Shown here piece after piece: positions 14,401 to 25,959 of a stretch of DNA of 64,000 bases. The notes under the pieces are model-generated. The model did not search any database. It saw only the letters and a program-made list of their open reading frames with translations, and was not told the DNA's origin. Positions within the stretch are counted from its first letter, which is position 1, and the number at the start of each line of letters is the position of its first letter. The stretch covers positions 54,319,122 to 54,383,121 of the forward strand of contig NW_024881282.1 in the NCBI RefSeq assembly GCF_018691265.1. Reading direction: 5' to 3'. This stretch comes from Tyto alba (lineage: Eukaryota > Chordata > Aves > Strigiformes > Tytonidae). The position numbers were made by a program, and so were the translations under genes.

Positions 14401-16420
14401 CAAGAGTAGGATTCCCAGGATGTGCAGCTTGAAGAAATCCAGAAGGGCTCTGTCTCCATGGAAGCTACAGATCTTGTATCTGGTGGTTCAGGAATGACAA
14501 AAGTGTCTTCCAGGGACAAGTGTTAATCAGGAAGATTCTCTGAAATACATCAAATGATAATCAAATGCTTGATTTTGAGTTGCTAAAGCATCATCTAACA
14601 AAACCATAGGACTGTATATAATTAAAGGCTATTTTTTTTTTAAGGTCATGGCAGCTGTAGGTCCTCCTTAATCCTTGCTGGTAAAGTACATGCCAACCTA
14701 TGTACTTGTGGCCATGTAGCTGCACAGTCTCCTTCACTGTTTGTAGGAAATTAGTAAGACTCAGTGTGAGATCTTGTGGAAGAGGAAGGTGGGTTTATTT
14801 TAAACAACACTCTTTTAATTCACATTCATTCTGTCACAGATTTAACTCATTCCTACTCTCACCCCCACATACTCAAGAGCACTGAGATAGGTCTGTTGAA
14901 GTGATTTGGCTAAGATGACTTGGTGTGACAGAAAGGACATAGGATGCTGGCTGCTGAATCCTCATCACAGCATTTGGGTTTTCTTGATTGGTGATGACAA
15001 ATAGGGTTTAGAGCAAGCCTTTTATGTTCAGGATTCAGCAGTTACTATGGCATGATCCTTTTGCATCAGAATTTTGCTTACTTCAGCCATCATAAATTTT
15101 AGGGAAGCTTGCCAGACATTGTTTATGCTTCCTGACTTCAAGTATCTTAGAGTTGTAACCTATCTTCCTGTTGGGCTTTCAAGAAGAAGAACAGCTCATT
15201 TGACATGCTGTAACCTTGCTGTCCTCCTCCTTTTCTCAAAGTGTAGGGTCATGAATGTTGAGTCATCTGTGCTGTGGTCTTAGCAGAGAACAGGCCCCAG
15301 TCTCAATGGAAACACGTGCCTGAGTGTTTGATTGCTGTTATCTGTGTCTTTGGTTGTTGGTACAGGCCATTCTTCTTTTAACCCGATTCTGCTGTTTTTT
15401 CTGGTGCTTTCTTGTGTGTATTTGCATTCCATTTACTATTTGCATTCAATATAATTCAGTTCAGGGCACATCAATTATGTTAAGCAAGCAGGCAAAATAG
15501 AGGAAATAGGAAAATGCAAAGCTTTGAGAGGTCTAACTTCAAATTTTATATGTGCCTGTGATACAAAGAAAGGGATTCTTACACTGTGAACAAGAATAGT
15601 GAACATTTACTGAGTACAGGTTTGGAGCAAAGAACTCCTTAATGCTCTGCAAGGTGAATTGGTTACATATTTGGGACTTGACAGACTTCCAGTGGACATC
15701 AGTGACATTTTTTCAGTAGAGTGGGAACAGAATAACAATAATGTTTTACATTACAAACCAGGAAGGAGACCTTCTCCCTAAATTTGAAAAATGCTGGATT
15801 TTTTACATTGTTTCTCTAGTTGATTCATTTTACCAATTAAATCACATCTTGTAGATGCAGCTACACTATATTTACATCACCATCTCTTTTTATTCTGTAA
15901 GCTACTAAACTGATGATTGGTTCTTTGAAATTAATTGTTTATTACCTCATTTGGGTATTTTTTTCTTCATTCTTATTTGCCAAGTCAACAAATTGCCTCA
16001 TTTTTATGAAAGCCACTTTTAACATAGGCTGGTTTGTCGGTATCATTAAATAAAAGACGTTAAATGATTACTGCAGTTGTAGGGAGTTATACAGTGTAGT
16101 TTCAACCTTTAGTGAGTAAAACTTACCACATTTGCAAAATTTATCTACTGAAATCTGTTACTAGCTTCATCAGCTGGCACAGCAATATACTAGAAAAAAA
16201 AAAGAAACTAATTCTCTTAGAGTAGTGCAGTGATAAAGTATGTGGCATTGCCTTTTGGAGAAAACAAATCTCAAAGGGAAATATGCTGTGGCTTGTGTTG
16301 CCCTTGGTTCTCTTTTCCTTTCTGGTTTCTTCCAGGTTCAGTGTTGAATGCTCAAGTAGTTGTTTATTTTAAAATGTTTTAATGATCTTTTTGGCTGTAC
16401 AGTTTGGATAGATCTAAATG
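11405..16420. other. Intronic DNA, no assignable gene
   Basis: AT-rich intron. It contains a 144-codon minus-strand open frame (11405-11839) of low-complexity, lysine/isoleucine-rich composition with no recognised domain, probably chance. A poly(A) run of 15 lies at 13060-13074. A slightly GC-richer patch at about 12130-12340 has no recognisable repeat structure. No RNA gene was seen. Confidence 0.5.
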
Positions 16421-17600
16421 GATTTTCCCCTGCAGATTTCTTCTTCCATAGGAGCTTTCCCCCTCCAGCTCCCTCCCCTGAGAAACCTCCTTTTAGAGGC
16501 AATGCAGGAGATGGCAAGGCCAAATGGAGCTAGAGAAAATGGTTGCTGCAGCAACAAAATAAACTTGGTCAGGCAGCTGGGGCTCCTGTAAATTTTATTT
16601 CAGAGGCAGCTGGTTTGGGTGAGTCCCCCAGGGTGCTGATTTGCCCAGCTGAGGGGCAGCTCCTCGGGCTCAGGGCTGCTGCTCCCTCCTTACACTGATG
16701 CTGACCATGTGCAGTTGCCTCCTTATAGGGTTGTGTCTGAGCTGCCACCCACCGTCTGGGCTGCTGCTGGGACATGCTGGGAGGGACCAGTGGAGTAAGG
16801 GAAGGGACAGGGCTGTGGTGCTATGGATCAATTGAAACAGGAGGGATCCACTACCCACCTGCTGCTTGCTGAACAGACACAAGCTACTCTGTGTGGAGGG
16901 TATAACACTAGGCCTGAACCAGCACATCCCATTTCCCCATAAGGCTTAAGAAGATTTGTCACTAGGAAAACTCTGTCCACAGCTTCTGGCTGGAGAGCCT
17001 GCACAGAGCATGAGCAGGGCCTGTCCTTGCCTGCTAGCAAGATAGGTGTTTCACTTAACGAGTTTACTGAAGGAGGATTTACCTATTTTGCAGCAGAGTA
17101 AAGACCTTAATCTCCTCCTGGAGATGTTGTCAGAGCATTTCCTGACTACACAGAGGTACCTTAGAATAACTGTTAATCATGTTCAGCTCTCAGGATGGGC
17201 TCTGTGCTGCTCTTGTCAGATTAAGGGCTAACAAGATGATTGCTTTCTCCTTGAGCTACTCGTTGGACTTTGCTTATTGAGATTGCCATTGCCACTTCGT
17301 TTGATAGCCCTAAGCAAGCTTTTGAGTTGTAGTCTATACTCATCTTTGGTTTGCCTGGTCCAGCAGGCACAGGGAGAGTGACTAGAGCTGGTGGGGTGGG
17401 TGCTGTGGCTGCAGCAGGGCCAGTGCCAGTCCAACAGGCACAGTGGCTGCTCCTGCTGCTCTGACCTTGCTGAAAACGAGCGATTTTGTTGAGCAGACAG
17501 CTGTGGCAAGAGGTTCTGTTCCTGCTCGTGGTGGTGCTGTCAGTTATCCATTTTAGCAAGGTGTTCAGATCCATATTCATTTAATGAGGAGACATGCTCA
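16421..17600. other. GC-richer stretch, possibly decayed repeat
   Basis: The base composition is clearly richer in G and C than the neighbouring DNA, with many overlapping short frames on the minus strand (16338-17580). These overlap in different frames and contain no domain I recognise, so I treat them as by-products of fewer stop codons. The block runs directly into a CR1 fragment and may include an older, unrecognisable 5' part of it or another repeat. Confidence 0.4.
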
Positions 17601-17609
17601 GTGCTGACC

Positions 17610-18238
17610 CTGGGATGGAAGCACCCCTGCAGCAGGCTGGGCTGGAGGGGGACAGGCTGGGGAGCAGCTCTCCCGGGACCTCTCTGTGCCCTGGCAGCAA
17701 GGGTGGCCAGCAGCCTCCTGGGCTGCACAAACAGGGGCACAAACAGTAAATTGAGGGAAGGGATCATCCTCCCTTATTCACTTGCATCACTGCGTCCAGT
17801 TTTGGGCCCTCCGAAGAAAGATACAAACTGATGTGCATCCAGCAGAGGGTCCCCACGATGGTCAAGGCTTCAGCATTTTCACTACATGGATACCTTGAGG
17901 GACCAGGGCTTGTTTATCACCTAGTGAAAAGGTGGCTTTGGAGGGACCTAACAACAGTTTACTGGTAACTACATGGAGGTTAATGAGGAGATGGAGCCAG
18001 GCTCTCTGGGAGACAGAGATACTGGGCATAAGCTGAAAGAGGAGAGGTACAGACTGGACGTAAGGAAAAACTTTTTTTTACCATGAGGCTGCCCAGGGCA
18101 GTTGTGCTCTCTGTCTGTGGGGGTTTTCAAGCCCTGACTGGATAAAGGCCTGAGCAACCTGGTCTGAGCACAGGGATGACCCTGCTTTGAGCACTAGACA
18201 CCTCCTGACATCCCTTCCAGCTTTACCTGAATAAAATG
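17610..18238 (+). mobile_element. CR1 LINE, 3' fragment
   Basis: Typical avian CR1 order is visible in sense orientation: TGCCCTGGCAGCAAGG (17686 on), GGTGGCCAGCAGCCTCCTGG, ATCATCCTCCC, GTCCAGTTTTGGGCCC, GATGGAGCCAGGCTCT (about 17990), GGGCATAAGCTGAAAG, TAAGGAAAAACTTTTTTTTA, GCCCAGGGCAGTTGTG, TTTTCAAGCCCTGACTGG, GACCCTGCTTTGAGCA and CATCCCTTCCAGC. These correspond to the end of the reverse-transcriptase ORF and the 3' UTR. A short block near the 3' end (GGGGTTGGACTAGATGA in related elements) is missing. The copy is 5'-truncated, as usual for CR1, and inactive. Confidence 0.88.
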
Positions 18239-21200
18239 ACCTTTCCTGGTGGGAAAGGAAGTGGAAAAGGGAGGGTGAAGAGAGAAACAGTGCTTGTATA
18301 TCCTATTTTTTTTTTTGCCTATGCCACAATATATAGCTTTGACACAGTATTGCCATTGCCACTGGCTTGTACTATTCTGCTAGTCTGCCAGACCGATGCA
18401 TTCCTGAGGGATTAACCTTGTGGCTGGTTTTGTGAAAGTATTTCTCAGAGGATTATTGACAATCCAGAGAAAACCAGGCACTAATGGACTAGTATAAAAC
18501 ATGACATGTTTTTTTCACTTGTATCCTGCATTAGTGTTGCAAGCCTCAGGTCAAGCAGTGTTTCCAGGAGAGGCCAGCTGTTGTCATGTTTGGGACTGAC
18601 TGTCTCTGTGGCTTTGTCATAACGAGGGTGGTGGTTTTTCTGTGCAAGAATTTGCCTCCAAGTCAGACTATGCTTTTGTTCTGTTATTTTATTACCTGAC
18701 TGTGTTGTATTCTATTCATTATATGAAACATTTTTGTTCTCCAATATGTTCTTTTGCATGCCTGTGGCTCAAAAATATACCTTTTACCTGATCAAATACT
18801 TCTTAGCAGTTCCTTTAATGCTTATGGGTCATGGAACATTAGGCACCAAATAAGGGCTGTCTCTAATAGTGCAGAATGAATGGTCCTCCTGCTGCAAGGC
18901 CTCACTTATCACTGTCATAAAAGAAGCAAAACAATATTGCGCGGTGGGCACTGTTTTTTGCTGCTCAAAGAAATCAGCAAGGCACTTGGAGAGATATTTG
19001 CAGCTGTGTCACAAGTGTTATGGACTATGAGAAGAACTGCAGCTCTTTTTGCAGGAAAATGTGAGTACAAGGCTTTGGCACCTGTATCCTTGTGAAACAT
19101 CAGCTGCTATCGCTAAAGGCCACGATGAAAAAACAAGAGGCTAGGAAAGGAGGTGGCTTTATTTTTTATTAAATAAAATCTCTCTTAGAAGAATTTTGGT
19201 TTTGATAAATGAAGAGATTATCACTTGTAGATTGCTGTCCTGAAGTTCAGAAAATAAAGTAAAAGGTTAGATTTATTTTGGGGGATTTTAATTTAGTAAT
19301 TTTTTTCAGCATTTTCCTGAGAAACAGGTTATGCCGTGACATGGATTTGCTCTAGAGGATACAGAGTTTATTTACTCAAGTTCAAAATGTCTAGCCTGTA
19401 GATAACTTCCTCTGTTTTTAAAAATCTACATACAGAGCAGAGGAAGAAAACAGTTATAATCTTAAGCTTGCATCTCAGTGTTCACTGAACCTAGTGTAGA
19501 CACTGGTGCAGTTTTTTAGTGATCAGTTGACAAGATTAACTCATAAACAACTGTCAGTATCTAGCTATGAACTGTAGTAGTGTTTCCTTCAAACTGTGCT
19601 AATATTGTTTTTGAAATCAACTTCATTTGAAAATGGTTTTGCCAATACACGTTAAATGCAAGTGGCACTGCACACTTAACATTTTTTCTTTAATTCCATT
19701 AATTATATTTATATGAGAGGTTGCATAATTTTGTATATATTTATGTTTGGGAATTTTTAATCTCTCTTGTCAATTAAAGACAGACTAGGCTGTTTCTTTA
19801 TTTTGAGAAAATCTATGATTCATTATATAAAACAACGAGATCCCTTTATCTCAGCAAAAGTTCTATTTTTATCAGAATTAAATTTCAGAAATGAAAGTGT
19901 TTGTTACAGTTGCCACTTGCTTAGTCAGAAAAATTTTCTACTGTTATTTATTGTGCTTCCATAGACACATGTTCACATGTACACATTTCATGTATTCTGT
20001 CCAGACTTTATTAGCAAGATTTTACAATCTGAAGGGCTGATACTGGATGGTGCTAACTGCCTGAATTGTCTGTATTTGGAGTTGATCCCTTTGTAGGTTC
20101 TGATTTTTCAGGAGAATATATGTTATAGTTCTAAGCTTTAATTTATGGCTCAGTTCTCCAAAGCACTAGTGTTACCTGTTAAGCTTTCACCAAACATGGG
20201 ATATGAAGTGTAATAAAGAATGAATCTTTTACTGTTTCTCAGTATTTTGGTAAGTATAGAGCTCACTGCCTTTAGTGTTAGAGGTAAGGCTTGAAAATGC
20301 TGAAGTCTTTGAACATCACCTTATTTTGGAGAAATTATGCAATTAGAAGTCTAGATTCATATTGTGTTCTAATACATAGCAGGAAATAGCAAGTGTTAAG
20401 TGCTATACACATCAAAATAAGAATTAGTTATCTGAAAGATGATATTATTGCATATGAAACTTGGTTATGACTGTACTTTGGCCTATGGATTGTACATGTG
20501 ATTGAAAAAAAAAGTATTTGCATTTTAATCGGAAAAAGAAATACTTAACTTGAATTAATATAAAGTTTTTAGAACAGGCAAACTGATAAAAATCACATAA
20601 GAAGACTTAAATATCAAAGCATAATCAATAATCTACAAGATGATAGAGTAGATCAGAGTAACTTTTGATTAAACAATTTTCAGTTGGAAAACATTGATGG
20701 GACAGAACTTAAACTGCTTGTGGGAGATAGCTTTTTGATTAGTTTCCTGGTTTAAAATTGTTTTAAAAAAGTTTAAAAGTTGTGGAAACAACCCACTTTG
20801 CCACTTTCCAAATGCAGATTTTAGTCTTTCTTAATTGAAACAATTGTTTTGAAACATGTATTTGTTTTATAGTAATATCAGCAATGGAATGAGAATGTTA
20901 AAATAATTTTGACTTGCCAAAGTATGTCTTCTGTTGGCATTTTCAAGTTGCAAAAGATTTGAGATTTTGGCCTTTATTTCCCTGTCTACGGGAAAGGAAA
21001 GCTGTTGAAATCATTAATATTTTTGTGTGGTAGGAAAGTAGTTTCTCACTGAGATCTGTTACAGTACCTGAAAAGAGATAACATGCAGCTACCCTAAGGG
21101 ATCTACTGACCACATAAATACGAGTGGATCTTGAAGCATATGTGGTCAAGAGAGGAGATGGCCTTCCCAAACTGCTTGACTCTTCCCTTTTTAATGTGCC

Positions 21201-23526
21201 CAGATATCACTTGAGCAAACATAAGGAGAGTAAGCAACTGGTGATAGGAAACAATGAAGGGAAAAAAAAAACAAACCAGAACAGGTTCTGCAAAATGGAT
21301 TAAGTGGGCTTGGGAAAAAGGCATGGAGCAGAGCATGTCTGAGAGAGCGCATCACTTCCAGAAGATATCTGGTGGTGATTTGCTCAGAGACGTGAGCCAT
21401 GAAAGGTCCTTGCCATTATTTTCTTCCTCCTGGTGGGGTTGATGGCCAGCATGCCAGAGCCAGGAGGAGGTTGAGGTGGTGCAGTGAGTTCAGAGAGAAC
21501 ATACGTGGAAGAGGTGAGGAGACCTATGCATCCAGAGCATCAGCAAGAGGATCTGGTGGAGGTGGAAGAGGGCCAGTGACCTGGAGCTCTTGGGGTACAT
21601 GTGTGTCTGGGTCTTCCTTTCTCCAGTGAAGACACATGAATCAGGAATCTATGAACCTCTCCACAAACAGCATGACTGTGCCCACTGCCCTTGGAGGATT
21701 TGCCAGATGATGTCCTGGCGTGCCATCGGAAGAGGTCTGAGCAGAGGGAAGGTTAGGTTACTACCTAGCCATGCATACTTAAATAATTTTTGCTACCATG
21801 TTTCTGGTATGATTTCATGAGGAGCATTCAGCATCATTTTAACAAGTACTGTATTGCCTCAGGGGTCTTTCTCCTTGGAGAGGCACTGTATCACTACCTT
21901 CAGACACTGGTTTTTGCTTGTCTTGCAGCAGCCTCCAAAATTATCTCTCTAAAAGAAAGTGAAAATAAAATGAACGGATATCAAATTCCTTCACTAAAAA
22001 TCTTGAGAAAGAATACTTGTTCAATATAATACCTAGAGAATTTGAGCTGTGTGAGTGAATAACTGAGAGAGCAAAGAGGATTATAATACCACAACAGAAG
22101 TGTAAGCGCATAAATGGTTTAGAATGATTTCTGCTTAGGCAGAATATTACTGTTTGTTTCAAGAGAAGAACTTTTTCTTCTTTCTGCTTTTTATTTTATT
22201 TTGAGTATTTCTGCTTTTTAGATTTGATCTTCATCAAATGAATTAAGATAGCCTTTATAAAGAAATAGGAAACAGTATCAAGTTGCATTGTTATATATGC
22301 CTGAGAGATGAATCAGTGGTTATTACAATTTTTAGATTAATTTGCATTCTTCCACTGACTTGGTCTTTGGAGGAACATCAGATTAGCCCTTGATTATTAG
22401 GGGGTGAACAATTCACAGTGAATAATTTATTTGGAAAATAACTTATGACTTAGAATAATTTATTTCCATAAATGAATTAATTGTATGTTGTACAAGGCTT
22501 TTAGGTGAACAATTTTCATTCTATAGATTATTCATAATTGGTTATACAATTTCCATAATTACAAAAATTTGTATACTGAAAGCAAGATAACAAATCGTTA
22601 TCTCAATCTCTTTGCCCTGCTACTTGATGCCCTGTTATGATAGAGGTTTAGCAAAACAGAAAATCTGCAAGAATCAATAGGATTTCTGCATTTTGGGCTA
22701 AATGATATAATTTTCATTGACCTCTTGCTATTCAAAGTATGTATTTTTGCTAGCAAGCATTACTTTCAACTTGCATCTGGTCAGCGTGGACAAATGGTTA
22801 TTGCAGCTATGGAGCTATCTTTGTGATAGATTTGCTGTTTATCTGCAGGTGGCTTAAGTACAATGTTTACTACCAGTATTGAACAGCTTTTCCAGTAGTT
22901 CTGACAGCTGCTTATAGTAGCTGAAGCAGCAGTAGAGTGATGGAGAGCAAGGACATCATGTGGAAGAGGAGCACACAGAACAACTATATCTGAAAGACTG
23001 TGTCTTAGATCAGTTTTATTCAAGATAAAATGCATGGCTGGAGGCAAGCATGGACTGGTGAATGGCAATAATAGTCATCTGGACTGATGACTGGTAGATC
23101 TGGAATGATTAGCAGTGGCTTCCAAATTTGAGAGTAAGAAAGACTACTACTTTGAGATTTATGGGGCTCAACATGAAGCCATATACCACTATGAGAGCTC
23201 TTAAACTATTTAGTAGTATGTGGTAACACTGTCTAGAATTGCTACCACTGATATTACTCTGTAGGTAGCAGTTAAAATATATGTAGATAGGCTGTTTAAG
23301 CTCCTGGGATGTATATATATATAGTGATAGAGGACCCAGTACTCAGGCACTGGCTCAGACATTTGTAGATTTGAGACTGTGGGATTGCAGAATTACAGTA
23401 GCTGCTGATAAAATCCCTATTTCTTTTTGCTTCTGTCCCAGACATCTGAATTTGTTAACAGAAAGAAATAATTTTCCACTGAGCCACAAGGTCCATCTGA
23501 TCACAGTAGAAAACTGAGTGGTATGA
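18239..23526. other. Intronic DNA, no gene found
   Basis: Mainly AT-rich sequence with poly-T/A runs near 18307. A GC-richer patch at 21300-21760 holds overlapping short frames on both strands but no recognised repeat. The 71-codon frame at 18880-19095 has a balanced composition but no known domain, and an overlapping minus-strand frame is equally open. A direct repeat of AATAATTTATTT occurs near 22421 and 22454. A TATATATATA run lies at about 23310. Confidence 0.45.
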
Positions 23527-23546
23527 TTTTTTTTTTTTTTTTTTTT
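23527..23546. repeat. Poly(T) tract
   Basis: An uninterrupted run of about 20 T. If read from the minus strand it could be the A-tail of a retroposed sequence, but no body was recognised beside it. Confidence 0.85.
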
Positions 23547-24627
23547 AAAGAATTCGATTCTTTGCTTGGCAGACATTAAAGTCGTGTGATTATTGCTGCT
23601 GTCCTGGGAGACTCAGCTGACCTTTCACTATCCTAACTGGGAGGTTCTCTTGTTACACAATTGGATTGAGTTGTTTAACTGTTACCTGCATCCTGAGCAA
23701 CTGTGCATTTGGGAGGCTGTAAGGGAAATGTTGCAATCTCTTGACAAAGATAGGTTTGCTAAACAATGGTTCCTGGAATTATGACTGTCTGATGTGTGCT
23801 GCAAAATATCCGGCAGTACAGAGAAAGCCTTACTGCAATTTGAAAAATAATATTTGGACACTTTCCAAGGTTTACAAGTGGCCAGTGAGATATTGATGCA
23901 ATCTGTAGGGATATCTCATCAGAGATATTTTGTATTCCTATTTTGAGAAAATTAGATGATTTAAAAATAATTAATTACTTCATGAGTGCTTCATGGACTA
24001 TGTCATAAATTTGTAACACACGTACATAGATGCAGTTGTCTTACATAATCACTAGATGCCATACCTTGATGTCACCCACGTATGTCTGCAATGTGCTACA
24101 AAGCTGAATATTAGTTTTCTTTCCTTTTATTGACTGTTGCTCTTATTCCCAGTATTAATACAGTCAAGACTAGATATTAAATAAAATGGACTCTGCATAC
24201 TTACAACAAAATTAACAGTGAAAATCATTACTAATTTTAAAATTACATCTTGAAATCAACTGAAGAAAATATCTGATGATTTTATAGATACAAACCTGTG
24301 TCAAGTATTTGTGTGTGTGCTTTGGGTCAGAATTAACCCACTAAATTCTTAAGGAATCCTTTAAGTATCTTTTTTTCATAAAGGGAAATTTAAGGTGTCT
24401 CTTCCCCTACTGTTACACACAATGAGACAATTTAAAGCCCAGAGGATTTTCTTCCTAAATCACATTTTCAAATCTGTATGATGGAAATATATTTAAATAT
24501 AAATTTTTAAACTTGCTTTTCCAGGAAAGCAAGAATCTCATTAGCCTGATTGAGTCTTATCACTTTTTAAATGCTATACAATAATTCACACCTTATCAAG
24601 TGCATCAGGATTTTTCAATGTCCATTC
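23547..24627. other. Intronic DNA, nothing assigned
   Basis: AT-rich sequence without long frames or recognisable repeats. Confidence 0.45.
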
Positions 24628-24690
24628 TGTAGTTGGACTTGATGATTCTAAAGGACTTTTCCAATGTAAATGGTTCTATGGTTCTATGAA
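24628..24690 (+). mobile_element. CR1 LINE 3'-terminal tail
   Basis: The text AGTTGGACTTGATGATTCTA, then AAGGACTTTTCCAATGTAAA and two TGGTTCTATG-type octamer units, is the characteristic CR1 3' end with its short ATTCTATG-like terminal repeat. Only the last 60 or so bases are recognisable. Upstream sequence has no clear CR1 match, so this is a very short 5'-truncated copy. Confidence 0.85.
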
Positions 24691-25905
24691 ATTGTTCAGT
24701 TGTCACTGAAATATTTAAGCAAGAGCATAATGATAAAATGGGAATTGGCATAGCTGACACTTAATGGCTGTATTCATACTATTGTCTTTACTTGAAAAAG
24801 AATCAAAGATTATTATAACATGTTGCACAGGTTATGATAGGAGCTTATCTTCCCACTTAAAACTTTGTTTATTTTTGGATTTTTTGTATAATTTCTCTTA
24901 CTTTCCTCATGAGTATTTAATCAAAAAAATCAAGGGACATTTCATTTACCTTTAAATGATCTTAAAATGAAAATTCTTTAATGTGGGGTTGTATTTTACT
25001 TCTTGGGATTTTTTTTTATGGCACTTTTTACAGATTTTATGGAAGTTTTATTAGATTATTATTCTTTAAAATCAAATTTAAACTAAAAGGAAAAATAAAA
25101 ATACTTTTATTGCCTTAGGGACCTATGCAAATTTACTGAATTAGAATAGGAAGAAAAAAGTGTGACAACAGAGCTACAACTTAAACAACAAATTTGTACT
25201 GAAAAGTTTGAAACTAGCAGTTGGCCAACCAGAGACAGAGTAGAACTTGCAGAGCTGAAGATTCTCAGCTCACAGCAAGGAGTTGCCATATGCTCTGTGC
25301 TTGACTGCCTCTGGAGAAACTGAAAGTCCAAAATGCATTCAGGTTGGATTGCTGCTGATGCAGGGGGGTGTTGCTTGGAGGGGTCTGTGCAGGTTACTGA
25401 TTGTATTTTGGGAAGTTCTGTGCACTCAGCCCTGCAGGACCTGAAAGCAGTGCTGGCACAAAGCAGAGGACTGAACTGTGGTCATACAATCTCCTTCGAT
25501 TCATTACTAAGCTTTTTGAATTTTCATCGTTGCATTACCTCCCTTAACTTCCTCACCCCTAAGACCATGTCCCCCCATCCTCACCTTTTCGTGCTTCAGC
25601 GTAGTCTACCCTTGTTTCTTTGGGAATTTGAGGAGTTCACCTCTTTCACTACTTTTCTGTTTTTCTCTTCTAAAACTGGTCAGATACTGGGAGTTTAGGT
25701 GCCACGTCTCTGGAGTTCTGGCTTACTTTGCTTCAGTTCCTGTGGAAAGCAAGCGAAACAGTAAAGAAGCAATTCTGCTCTCTGTTCTGTTCCATGTTGC
25801 TAAAAATATTTCCCCCCTAATTTTTTTTGAGTACACACTAAGTTTCCACCGACTACGCTCTTTTGAACCTCATTCATGTGAGTTACTGTTTCGTTGGTGG
25901 TGGTG
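24691..25905. other. Intronic DNA with short overlapping open frames
   Basis: Two + strand frames of 121 and 126 codons (25333-25698 and 25628-26008) overlap in different phases. Neither shows a domain, and the second reads into a microsatellite, so both are probably chance. No splice structure or RNA gene was recognised. Confidence 0.45.
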
Positions 25906-25959
25906 TATTTATGTATGTATGTATGTATCTATCTATCTATTTATCTATCTATTTATTTA
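25906..25959. repeat. Compound tetranucleotide microsatellite (GTAT)n(CTAT)n
   Basis: ATGTATGTATGTATGTAT is followed by ATCTATCTATCTAT with TTAT interruptions, about 54 bp in total. A compound tetranucleotide of this length is a likely length-variable marker. Confidence 0.9.

Noticed and set aside
16569..17831. Cluster of overlapping frames suggesting a gene on the minus strand
   Set aside because: The frames are in different phases, overlap each other and occur on both strands, in a GC-richer stretch ending in CR1. There is no consistent coding signal.
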